This document shows positions 40,034-47,651 of a DNA stretch of 64,000 nt, piece by piece (the first letter of the stretch is position 1; each line of letters starts with the position of its first letter). The notes under the pieces are model-generated. The model had not been told where the DNA came from. It worked only from the letters and a program-made list of their open reading frames with translations, and did not search any database. This stretch comes from Frankia sp. RB7 (GTDB taxonomy: Bacteria; Pseudomonadota; Alphaproteobacteria; Rhizobiales; Xanthobacteraceae). A program made the position numbers and the translations under genes. Location: NCBI GenBank assembly GCA_030403585.1, contig JAUEPE010000008.1, positions 124,001 to 188,000 on the forward strand, written 5' to 3'.

Positions 40034-40246
40034 TCAAAGCCGACGCTGCAAAGGCGGGACGTGGTAGTACGTTTGGTAGCCTCCGCCACCGTGAACGGAC
40101 TGCAATTCGCCATTTTTCACCATCGCGTTCAACGCTAATCTAACCTCGTCCTCCATTTGTTTTGAGAGTTCGACCGCTACTTGGCTCACCGTCAGCGCGT
40201 TCTCGCTTTGGCGCATGATTGTGCGGAGTTTTTCTTCTAAGTTCAT
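40034..40246 (-). CDS. small winged-helix-like protein
   Basis: 70 residues behind a GGGGG site. ENALTVSQVAVELSKQMEDEVRLALNAMVKNGEL then a short beta wing (LQSVHGGGGYQTYYHV) is the layout of a small MarR-like winged helix. It probably regulates its own unit with the lipoprotein gene. Confidence 0.6.
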   Translation of the reverse strand: MNLEEKLRTIMRQSENALTVSQVAVELSKQMEDEVRLALNAMVKNGELQSVHGGGGYQTYYHVPPLQRRL

Positions 40247-40990
40247 CCCGGCCCCCTAAGCTAGCTTGGTCGTGCCCGCCCGGCAAAATGATTGGATCGA
40301 AAAATCGCTTGGACCACGGCTCTGCGTTACTCTAGCAAAAAATCTCGGCCGTTGCTGCTTTTGACCGCGACCCGACCCTCGTTCCTTTGCACCGGGCGAT
40401 GGTACACACCTTCCTACGAAGTGATGCGATTGCTCCGGATGTGACAGTACATTCGTCTCAAGCAGTTAGACAAACCGGGAAAAAGCCTAAATGGATCAGT
40501 GCAGGGAGAACGCCATTTAGACAACGCATCGCATTGATTTTATTGGGAAGTGGCAGAACCACACCACTTCTCCGTCCGCGGACGGCCTCGCCGGACTTTC
40601 GAGGGCTGGCGTGTGCTCACTCTCGATGCCAACGAGACCGCAGTTACGGCGCCGTGTCGTGCCGCGGATCGTAACGTCTCACGGGGTTGCCCGCCCTGCC
40701 GTCACGTCGCGCGCCGGCGCTGCCGCGTCCACCGCACCCCGGCCTGCGTATCGTGACGATCGCGAACGCCCCTCTGACGGGCCAGGATGGAAACAGTCAT
40801 GCCATAAAACCGAAATTCTGTAAATACGAATATTTGAGGCCAAACGCTTGACATGGTGTTTCGTCCGTCGGGTACGCAATGGTTCCGCGCCTCCCGGAAG
40901 AACTTGTGCTTCGTATGATTCGCGTCTCATCCGGTTCGGAACCAGAAGCGCGGCAGGAGGGTTGGAATTCCTCATCTGGATTTTGGAGTT
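40247..40990. other. right end of island and right fragment of the interrupted repeat
   Basis: No convincing gene in 744 bases. TTAGACAAAC (40466-40475) and TTAGACAA (40517-40524) repeat the sequence seen at the left end. From CACGGGGTTGCC (40680) to about 40800 (CGTCCACCGCACCCCGG, then GTGACGATCGCGAACGCCCC) the sequence matches the other half of the dispersed repeat at 21470-21798, again from memory. A TTGACA at about 40850 may begin a promoter for the kinase downstream, with no clear -10. Confidence 0.55.
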
Positions 40991-42610
40991 GTGGTGGCCG
41001 CCCCGGATTATACTTTTGATCACGACAGGCTCCAGGCGCTGGCGCAGTTCGATATTCTCGACACGCCTCCCGAGCGCGGATTCGATGATATCGTCGAGTT
41101 GACGGCGCAGATCTGCAACGTTCCAGTCGCGCTGGTCAGTTTCGTGGCGGACAATCGACAGTGGTTCAAGGCCAAGGTCGGCATCGGCGATCGTGAGACG
41201 GATTTGAACAGCTCGGTCTGCGCGCATGCCTTGATCGAGCCTGATTTGCTGGTCGTCCCCGATCTCACGCTGGATATCCGTACCCGTGACAATCCCCTCG
41301 TTCGGGGAGCCCCCTTCATCCGGTTTTACGCCGGAGCACCGCTGCGAACGGCACCAGGCCATGTGCTTGGCAGCCTGTGCGCAATCGATACCGAACCAAG
41401 GCCGGGCGGGTTGACCGACGCCCAAGCCGGGGCGCTGCGAAATCTCGCGCGTCAGGTGATGAGCCAGCTGGAACTACGCAGGGCGGTTGCTCAACGGGAC
41501 ATGCTGCTGGCTGGCCAGAAAGAAGCAGAGACCCGCCGCAACGGGCTCCTGCACATTGGCGATCGGTTGCGAAACGCGCTTACAATCGGCGACGTCACCC
41601 GAGCAGCCACGGCGGTCATCGGCGATAGTCTGAAGGTTGATCGCGCCGCATTCGGACATTTCGACAGCACGGGCGAATTTGTCGATGTGGAGCCCGACTG
41701 GACGGCCGCAGGCATCGCATCGATTGCCGGACGTCATCGGCTGGCCGACTACGGTCGCGAACTGCAGCGCGGCCTTCTTGAAGGTAATGCGTTGATCATA
41801 CCTGATGTGCTGACCGATCCGATGACCGCTGATCATACCGAAAGACTTTTGAGTCTAGACATTCGCTCGGTGGTCAATGTGCCCGTCATCGACCGCGGAC
41901 GCACCACCGGGATGCTGATCGTCCATACGAAGCAGCCGCGGTCCTGGTCCGACGAAACGCTGGTTTATCTCCGCAATATCGCCGATCGGGTCGAGGCCGA
42001 AATCGCCCGGATTCGGGCAGAGACTCAGCAACGGGTTCTCAATCACGAGCTCAGCCACCGCATGAAGAACACCATGGCTCTGGTGCAAGCCATCGCCTCG
42101 CAAACGCTGAGAAACATTCCAGAACAAGAGCCGGTCAAGGCCTTCGCGGATCGGTTGATGGCCCTCAGTCTGGCGCATGACGTCCTGCTTCAGCAAAACT
42201 GGAGTTCCGCTCGCGTCGGAAAGGTCGTCGAAACCACGGTTTGCACTTTCGCCGACATCGCGCGCTTCGACATCTCGGGTCAGGAGGTGGCGCTCGGGTC
42301 ACGAGCCACGCAGTCCCTGTCCCTCGTCCTGCACGAACTGACGACGAATGCCCTGAAATATGGCGCATTGTCCAATGATGTCGGGCGGGTCGAGCTAAGC
42401 TGGAAAGTCGACGACGAGGAGGACGGTCCGACGTTTCACCTGGATTGGCGCGAAGTCAGAGGGCCGACGGTGATCGCCCCGACACGCAGGGGCTTCGGCA
42501 CGCGACTGCTTAAAATGGGTCTCGGAGGAACTGGAGGCGCTCAGCTTGCTTATCATGCTTCGGGCTTCGAGGCGATTTTCGCAACACTCCTTGCTGACCT
42601 GGACGGGTAA
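40991..42610 (+). CDS. HWE-family sensor histidine kinase with two GAF domains
   Basis: 539 residues. GAF 1 spans residues ~10-165 (FDILDTPPERGFDDI ... GSLCAIDT) and GAF 2 ~185-335. The kinase core has the phospho-His in LNHELSHRMKNTMALVQAIA and the ATPase part HELTTNALKYGAL, then DWRE and RGFGTRLLKMGL, as in HWE kinases. No membrane span, so it senses inside the cell. It probably signals through the response regulator 15 bases downstream. Start GTG 40991 or 40994. Confidence 0.88.
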   Translation: MVAAPDYTFDHDRLQALAQFDILDTPPERGFDDIVELTAQICNVPVALVSFVADNRQWFKAKVGIGDRETDLNSSVCAHALIEPDLLVVPDLTLDIRTRDNPLVRGAPFIRFYAGAPLRTAPGHVLGSLCAIDTEPRPGGLTDAQAGALRNLARQVMSQLELRRAVAQRDMLLAGQKEAETRRNGLLHIGDRLRNALTIGDVTRAATAVIGDSLKVDRAAFGHFDSTGEFVDVEPDWTAAGIASIAGRHRLADYGRELQRGLLEGNALIIPDVLTDPMTADHTERLLSLDIRSVVNVPVIDRGRTTGMLIVHTKQPRSWSDETLVYLRNIADRVEAEIARIRAETQQRVLNHELSHRMKNTMALVQAIASQTLRNIPEQEPVKAFADRLMALSLAHDVLLQQNWSSARVGKVVETTVCTFADIARFDISGQEVALGSRATQSLSLVLHELTTNALKYGALSNDVGRVELSWKVDDEEDGPTFHLDWREVRGPTVIAPTRRGFGTRLLKMGLGGTGGAQLAYHASGFEAIFATLLADLDG

Positions 42611-42625
42611 GGAGGATCAGTTGAT

Positions 42626-42985
42626 ATGCAGAAGCCGATGGTGCTGGTGGTCGAGGACGAGCCTCTGCTGCGAATGAATACGGTCGATATGGTCGAGGAA
42701 GCCGGCTTTCCTACCCTGGAGGCGGCAAACGCGAAACAGGCGATCGAGTTCCTCGAAGTCCGGACCGATATCAGGATCATCCTCAGCGACATCGATATGC
42801 CGCCCGGCATGGATGGGATGGCACTTGTCGCGATGGTCCGTCGCCGCTGGCCTCCCGTCGCGATCATTCTCGTATCTGGACATGTTGCTTCAGCGGACGT
42901 CGTCATTCCAGAAGGAGGCAGGTTTTTCACCAAGCCTGTTCGTCCGGCGGAACTGGTTGCCACGTTGGAGAAGATGGCGGCCTAG
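42626..42985 (+). CDS. single-domain response regulator
   Basis: 119 residues, a lone receiver: acidic pocket VVEDEP, phospho-Asp in LSDIDMPPG, switch Ser in LVSGH, and Lys in FFTKPV. No output domain, so it acts through protein contacts, as FixJ-like or Sdr-type regulators paired with HWE kinases do. Same strand and spacing as the kinase gene suggest one operon. Confidence 0.92.
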   Translation: MQKPMVLVVEDEPLLRMNTVDMVEEAGFPTLEAANAKQAIEFLEVRTDIRIILSDIDMPPGMDGMALVAMVRRRWPPVAIILVSGHVASADVVIPEGGRFFTKPVRPAELVATLEKMAA

Positions 42986-43054
42986 CCTTTGGTCTCAAAC
43001 CAAGGCTACCCCTGCGTCCTGTCGTGCCCGACGCGAAGATCGCGCGCGATGCGT

Positions 43055-43537
43055 TCATTCGGTGACGAGGTCCGCGGCGCGGCGCGCTTTCTTCCGGGTA
43101 CTCTCCACGGTCCGTTCTCCCGCCTTCTCGGCCTCGGCGCGCGTCTCGCATTTCGAGCGGATCTCGTCGAGTTCGTCGTCGGTCAAATGCTCGATCCCGA
43201 CGAACGAGTTGTGCACGGCGCTTACCCTGATGAGCTCGTCCAGCTTGACCTGAATGGCCGCGCTGTCGCGGTTCTGAGAATTCTGGATCAGGAAGACCAT
43301 CAGGAACGTGACGATGGTGGTGCCGGTGTTGATCACCAATTGCCACGTGTCGGAGTAGTGGAAGATTGGCCCGGTGATCGCCCAGATGATCACGACAGCG
43401 GCAGCGATCATGAAGGTCAGCGCACGGCCGGCGGCCTGGGATGTGCGGTTCGCGATGTCGCCGAAGAGCTTTGCGGCATGCTCGCGCGAGAGGCCGTTGG
43501 AGGCTGTGTCACCGCGTCTTTCCGTCATCGCCGACAT
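43055..43537 (-). CDS. low-affinity iron permease family protein
   Basis: 160 residues with two spans (GRALTFMIAAAVVIIWAITG; LVINTGTTIVTFLMVFLIQ) followed by QNRDSAAIQVKLDELIRVS, the signature of the Fet4-like low-affinity Fe permease family. In bacteria this family is often tied to stress rather than proven iron uptake. The promoter upstream is a sigma-EcfG type, so it likely belongs to the general stress regulon. Start at 43537 behind AGGA. Confidence 0.85.
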   Translation of the reverse strand: MSAMTERRGDTASNGLSREHAAKLFGDIANRTSQAAGRALTFMIAAAVVIIWAITGPIFHYSDTWQLVINTGTTIVTFLMVFLIQNSQNRDSAAIQVKLDELIRVSAVHNSFVGIEHLTDDELDEIRSKCETRAEAEKAGERTVESTRKKARRAADLVTE

Positions 43538-43573
43538 ACTTTATCCTACCACCTGCCGAGAACTTCGGGAGAT

Positions 43574-43598
43574 AACGGCCATGGAACCTTGAAGTTCC
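43574..43598 (-). promoter_or_regulatory. sigma-EcfG (general stress) promoter
   Basis: On the minus strand, GGAAC (43594-43598) and CGTT (43574-43577) are separated by exactly 16 bases, the consensus for EcfG promoters in alphaproteobacteria. It lies 37 bases upstream of the iron-permease-like start. The -35 is also part of a palindrome (TGGAAC-CTTGAA-GTTCCA). Confidence 0.82.
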
Positions 43599-43678
43599 AA
43601 TGGCGGAGATGAGCGCCCAACAGAGCGGTTGAGCGTGAGGCCGTGCTCACTCCGTAACACACGAGAAAAGGCGACACT

Positions 43679-44863
43679 CTAGCCGCTGGAGCCACCAGCG
43701 AGAGCGAGCGGAAATTCGGCCGTGAAGATGGTTTGCTCGGCCGTCGACGTCACTTGGATGGCACCACCATGGGCGCGGGCGATCTCCTGCGAGATGTACA
43801 GCCCCAACCCCAGCCCCTTTTCGTTCGGCATGACTTCGCCGCGATGAAAGGCCGTGAAAAGCAACGGCATGGCCTCGTCCGGAATGCGCGGCCCCTTGTT
43901 CGCGACGCTGATTTCGAAGCCGCGCCCAGTCGTCCTGGCAACGACCGCGATCGGCGCATTCGCATCACCATAGGCAAGTGCATTTCCAAGGAGATTGGAC
44001 AGAAGCTGGTCTAGTCGCCCCGCATCTATTCTGACTTTTCCTGGCACAGCCACGTTTGACGTGATGCGGCGGTTCGGATGCACGTTCTCGAATTCCGCAA
44101 TGATATGTCTGATATGAGGCTCGAGCGACTCTTCCTTGAGTTTGAGCTGCATCCCTCCGCCCAGGCGCGCCCGTGCGAAGTCCATGACGTTGTCGATCAA
44201 CCCCGACATGCGATTGACGCTAACCTGCATCAGGTTGAGCCAGTCCGCGCCCTCGGCGTCGACCTTGTTCCTGAGCAGGCGCAAGCCACCCGCGATCGAC
44301 GCAAGCGGGTTGCGCAGATCGTGACCCAGGACGGCGATGAACTGCTCGCGCAGCTCGGCGGATTTTTGCTCCAGCGCGAGCTTGCTCTCGCTGACCTCGA
44401 CCTTGTCGGCGGCATCGAGGTGAAATGCGATCAGCTCCGCAAACAATTTGAACATCCCGATCACCTCGGGCGTATTCAGCTTTCGCGGCTTCGGATCGAT
44501 TGCGCAAAGGGTGCCGAAGAACGAGCCGTCCGCCATGATGATCGGCATGGAAATATAGCTCTTGAAACCATACTGCGCGGGCGTGTGGTGGCTGCAGAAG
44601 ACAGCATCCTGGTCCACGTCATCGATGATGACCGATTCCCGATTCTGCCGGATTTCATGGCAAATCGTGGTCTCGACCTTGAGCTCATCGCCAGGCTTCA
44701 GACCGAATGCCAGTTCATCACGCGAGGCGCACGTGATCCACCTGTCCTCGGTCACCCGCGCGACGGCGGTGAACCCCATGCCGGTGGTCCGGCTGACAAC
44801 GTCCAGAATAGTGGGAACGGCGGCAATACCGCTGACTTTGGCAATATCCCTATCGAAACTCAT
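43679..44863 (-). CDS. GAF-domain sensor histidine kinase
   Basis: 394 residues. An N-terminal GAF domain (~20-155, SRTTGMGFTAVARV ... FFGTLCAIDPKP) precedes a HisKA helix pair with LGHDLRNPLASIAGG and a HATPase_c domain (LLSNLLGNALAYGD, GLGLGLYISQEIARAHGG). Cytoplasmic, no receiver. No partner response regulator is adjacent on this strand. An orphan kinase, signal unknown. Confidence 0.9.
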   Translation of the reverse strand: MSFDRDIAKVSGIAAVPTILDVVSRTTGMGFTAVARVTEDRWITCASRDELAFGLKPGDELKVETTICHEIRQNRESVIIDDVDQDAVFCSHHTPAQYGFKSYISMPIIMADGSFFGTLCAIDPKPRKLNTPEVIGMFKLFAELIAFHLDAADKVEVSESKLALEQKSAELREQFIAVLGHDLRNPLASIAGGLRLLRNKVDAEGADWLNLMQVSVNRMSGLIDNVMDFARARLGGGMQLKLKEESLEPHIRHIIAEFENVHPNRRITSNVAVPGKVRIDAGRLDQLLSNLLGNALAYGDANAPIAVVARTTGRGFEISVANKGPRIPDEAMPLLFTAFHRGEVMPNEKGLGLGLYISQEIARAHGGAIQVTSTAEQTIFTAEFPLALAGGSSG

Positions 44864-44962
44864 CCGCTCATCCCGTGCGGACAGATGCTAGTGTTTGGCA
44901 AGAAGCCGTTCAAGTCTCCTACGCGAGCAGAAGCATCCACCCCACGGGCGCCAATGCTGCTT

Positions 44963-45205
44963 TCACTGCTTCCGAGAGACCTCGAAGATGAATTTCACCT
45001 GCATCACGGGGCCAAGGCCGTCTCTCACTTCAATCGTCATTCGGTGGCTTTGCGCGCCTGTGAAGTTTCGCACGGCATCCCATGAAAGCCCTGCCAAAGC
45101 GCGAGCGGCCTCTTCCTGCACGGCGGCCAGATCGCGCAACTCCATGCCCTCTTGGTCCGGCACAATTTCATCGCCGTCGTGCAGATCGAAGTAGTAAACT
45201 CCCAT
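44963..45205 (-). CDS. DUF6894-like small protein
   Basis: 80 residues behind AGGAG. GVYYFDLHDGDEIVPDQEG then LRDLAAVQEEAARALAGL and a beta-rich MTIEVRDGLGPVMQVKF fit the short family seen in many copies in Bradyrhizobium. Function unknown. Longer starts upstream are not needed. Confidence 0.78.
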   Translation of the reverse strand: MGVYYFDLHDGDEIVPDQEGMELRDLAAVQEEAARALAGLSWDAVRNFTGAQSHRMTIEVRDGLGPVMQVKFIFEVSRKQ

Positions 45206-45323
45206 GATCGGCACTCCTGACTGCAGGCGGGAGCGCGCGTCTCTCTCAGCCACCGGCGCCTAGGGCTGGGCGATGGCCGGTGATGGGACATCAATGAGTT
45301 GGCTGGCAGTTGGTTGCTAGGAT

Positions 45324-45524
45324 CTACTCGGGCGGCTGCAGCCCGGGCGACCGCAGCCACTCGCTCATGTGCGAGCCTGTCTCGGCTTGTCTGGCTCTGC
45401 GGAGTGCGTCCTCGCGTTGAGGACCGGGGGGAAGGGATTTGGCTCTTTCCCGGAGGCGTTGCGCCTCTTCGGCAAGGCGTTCTTCAAGGGGAACAGTCTG
45501 TTTGAAGCGGCGTCGGCGCTGCAT
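45324..45524 (-). CDS. small charged hypothetical protein
   Basis: 66 residues from the ATG at 45524: RRRRFKQTVPLEERLAEEAQ, then RLRERAKSLPPGPQREDALR and RQAETGSHMSEWLRSPGL. This pattern is familiar from short proteins in Bradyrhizobium, often near DUF6894 genes. No function known. Confidence 0.62.
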   Translation of the reverse strand: MQRRRRFKQTVPLEERLAEEAQRLRERAKSLPPGPQREDALRRARQAETGSHMSEWLRSPGLQPPE

Positions 45525-45646
45525 GACACAACCTCGTCTGACGGATCCTAACCGTTGGATTTGAGTTCCAGCAAAATCAATATGCAGAAGGCGCGGGGTC
45601 TGTTCCAAAGTGAACATCAAAAATCAGGGCGCCGCACCAACGTTTG

Positions 45647-45826
45647 TTAGGAAGGCCCACCTTCGTTGAGGATGAGCCGGAGTTCTTCGACATTGATCTC
45701 CCTCCCCTCCATGTCCCGGACCGACAATTCTTCGGCGCTGTCTCTCATGTCGTCGTATAGCCTTATCGCTGCCGGCAGCGTGGGGGCAACGATGAGAAGC
45801 GATCCTGATCTCACCTGATAGGGCAT
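45647..45826 (-). CDS. small hypothetical protein
   Basis: 59 residues: PYQVRSGSLLIVAPTLPAA, then IRLYDDMRDSAEEL and VRDMEGREINVEELRLIL. A small alpha/beta layout is likely. The upstream ribosome site is weak, but the composition fits coding sequence. Function unknown. Confidence 0.5.
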   Translation of the reverse strand: MPYQVRSGSLLIVAPTLPAAIRLYDDMRDSAEELSVRDMEGREINVEELRLILNEGGPS

Positions 45827-45980
45827 AGGTAAAATATGCCCGCTCTTTTGGAATTCGAATGTCCAAAAGTGAACACAGGCATCAGCAGCTTCAAGGCCCC
45901 GGACACTTCGGGACCCACGCCGCGATCGAGGTGGATCACAGGATTGACGGTGCGGATCGACGTCGCGCGGCGAACGGAAT

Positions 45981-46547
45981 CTACGCCTTCGCGCGGCCGA
46001 CCTTGCCGGCAAAATGCTTGCCGTTCAGCTTCTTCTTTTTCGCCGCGGTGGTCTTCGCGCCGGCCTTCTGCGCCTTGCGCTCGGCGCGCGCCTTCACCTT
46101 GGCGCGTTCGGCACGGGCCTCGGCACGCTGCTTCTTGCGCTTGTTCTCACAGGAGGGGCACTTGCAGCCGATCGGCTTCAGATAGGCCTTGAAATAGTCG
46201 GTGCCGTAATCGTAGTTGATCTCGTCGCCAGCCTCGATGTTCTTGATGGCGCGGATGAACACCTTGCGTTCGCGCGGACGGACGTCGGATTCCGCGTTGG
46301 GCCGGCAGGAATGGTTGATGTAGCGGGCGACGTTCTTGCGCACCGAGCCGTCGATGGTCCAGCGGCCGTTGAGCTCGAACAGATATTTGTTCTCGATGTC
46401 GTCCTGCGCGGGAATTCGGCAGTCCAGGATCGGTCCGAAATAACGGATGATCCGGGTGCCCTTCTTGATCGGCATGGTGGCGAAGAGGCCGAGTCCAGTC
46501 TTGGAACGACCGACGCGATAGGATTTGCTGGGAGCGATGACTGGCAT
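45981..46547 (-). CDS. SET-domain protein-lysine methyltransferase
   Basis: 188 residues. A compact SET domain has GLGLFATMPIKKGTRIIRY, the SAM/catalytic NHSC in RYINHSCRPNA, GDEINYDYG, and a post-SET zinc cluster CKCPSC. A ~50-residue Lys/Arg/Ala-rich tail follows, resembling histone-tail or nucleic-acid-binding sequence. Bacterial SET proteins are uncommon and their substrates are mostly unknown. A monocistronic unit. Confidence 0.88.
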   Translation of the reverse strand: MPVIAPSKSYRVGRSKTGLGLFATMPIKKGTRIIRYFGPILDCRIPAQDDIENKYLFELNGRWTIDGSVRKNVARYINHSCRPNAESDVRPRERKVFIRAIKNIEAGDEINYDYGTDYFKAYLKPIGCKCPSCENKRKKQRAEARAERAKVKARAERKAQKAGAKTTAAKKKKLNGKHFAGKVGRAKA

Positions 46548-46807
46548 GATCAAGTGTAATGAGGACGCGAACGAGGCTGCATGAGCCCAAGCGAAGCCGT
46601 TCTTCTAGAATGATTCCTTGCCGCTGTCAGGACCATCGGAAGCGCGTTTGAACCTTGCCCACAGTGAAGATGCGTGATGCGCGCGAGTTCCGCATCATCA
46701 CGCGCCTGCGCTGGTCTCGATCTTCCGCCAATGCCCAATCCTTGGGCGCGACAGCTTGCTCGGGTCGAACGGGCAAGCATGACGAGAGTTGCGAATTTTT
46801 CGTTCGA

Positions 46808-47545
46808 TCAGGTGGGCGGCAGCTTTCCCGCCACAGTCGACTTCAGGATCGCTTCCAGCAGCTGCTCGGCCGACGTGCCTGCCGGCAGCCGTTCCAAAAT
46901 ATCCTCGAGCCGCCCGTCGAGCAGCAGCATGGTGAAGCCATGCACCATCGACCAGGCCCGCGCGATCGCGGCGCCCTGCTCGATGGTCAGCGCATCGCCG
47001 CTGATCGGCTCCTGCCGCATCGCGCCGATGGCGTTGGCAAGTCCGGCAAACGAGGATTCCGCGGCCTCATGCAGCGAGGGCCTGGAATAGTCGAGCCGTT
47101 CGGTACGGAACATCAGGCCGTACATGCCGGGATGGGCCTGGGCGTAGGCGACATAGGCTTTGGGCCGCGCCAGCGCCCGCTCCAGCGGCGAGGTGGCCGC
47201 GTCGCAAGCAGACGCCATCGCCGCGTTGAACCGGCGGAAGCCGATCGCGGCAAGCTCGCTGACAAGCCCGGTGAGATCGCCGAAATGATGGGTCGGTGCC
47301 GCATGCGAGACGCCCGCCTCGCGCGCCACCGCGCGCAGCGTCAGGCCGGCGAGCCCATCGCGCTCCAGCACCCGTTCGGCCGCCTCAAGCAGCGCCTCGC
47401 GCAAGGCGCCGTGGTGATAGGGCGTCTCGGTCTTCGCGTTCGCCGGGCGGCGCGCCGGCCGGGATGCTGGCGATGTCTTTTTCGGGGCGCGCGCGAGGCG
47501 CGCCGTTTCGCTCTTGGTATCGGCAGTGGTGTTGCTCTTGGCCAT
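46808..47545 (-). CDS. TetR-family regulator, WHG-type ligand domain
   Basis: 245 residues with an Ala/Lys/Arg-rich extension of ~40, then the TetR HTH (ALREALLEAAERVLERDGLA, LTLRAVAREAGVSHAAPTHHF) and a C-terminal domain with YAQAHPGMYGLMF typical of the WHG group. It is divergent from the carotenoid oxygenase gene. Operator-like TTTACA-x-TGTAAA sequences in this gap and before 49651 are its probable targets, including itself. Confidence 0.88.
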   Translation of the reverse strand: MAKSNTTADTKSETARLARAPKKTSPASRPARRPANAKTETPYHHGALREALLEAAERVLERDGLAGLTLRAVAREAGVSHAAPTHHFGDLTGLVSELAAIGFRRFNAAMASACDAATSPLERALARPKAYVAYAQAHPGMYGLMFRTERLDYSRPSLHEAAESSFAGLANAIGAMRQEPISGDALTIEQGAAIARAWSMVHGFTMLLLDGRLEDILERLPAGTSAEQLLEAILKSTVAGKLPPT

Positions 47546-47567
47546 TTACAAGCTATATGACGCAATA

Positions 47568-47633
47568 TTTACAGTGTAAAGATTTCACTTGACGAAAGCC
47601 GCGCCTGGCCCTATTCCATCTTTACGATGTAAA
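47568..47633 (+). promoter_or_regulatory. TetR-type operator/promoter module 1
   Basis: Operator TTTACAGTGTAAA (47568-47580, perfect palindrome), then -35 TTGACG (47589-47594), 17-base spacer, -10 TATTCC (47612-47617), then operator TTTACGATGTAAA (47621-47633). The two operators bracket the promoter of the carotenoid oxygenase operon. The first is also 22 bases upstream of the divergent TetR start. Confidence 0.8.
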
Positions 47634-47651
47634 GATAAGGAGGGATATGCC

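Larger units (their letters stand above)
21788..40691. mobile_element. integrated phage-satellite-like island (~19 kb)
   Basis: The boundaries are set by short similar sequences, CACGGCTTGCC at 21788-21798 and CACGGGGTTGCC at 40680-40691, each at the broken edge of one dispersed repeat. A 10-base repeat, TTAGACAAAC, also occurs at 21864-21873 and 40466-40475 and could be an integrase arm site. Contents: integrase at the left end, RHH-like and AlpA-like proteins, PriPol/DUF3987 replication protein, SprT-like protease, TerS, and defence-like cargo. I see no capsid, portal, tail or large terminase gene. This favours a satellite over a prophage. Exact ends are inferred. Confidence 0.75.
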
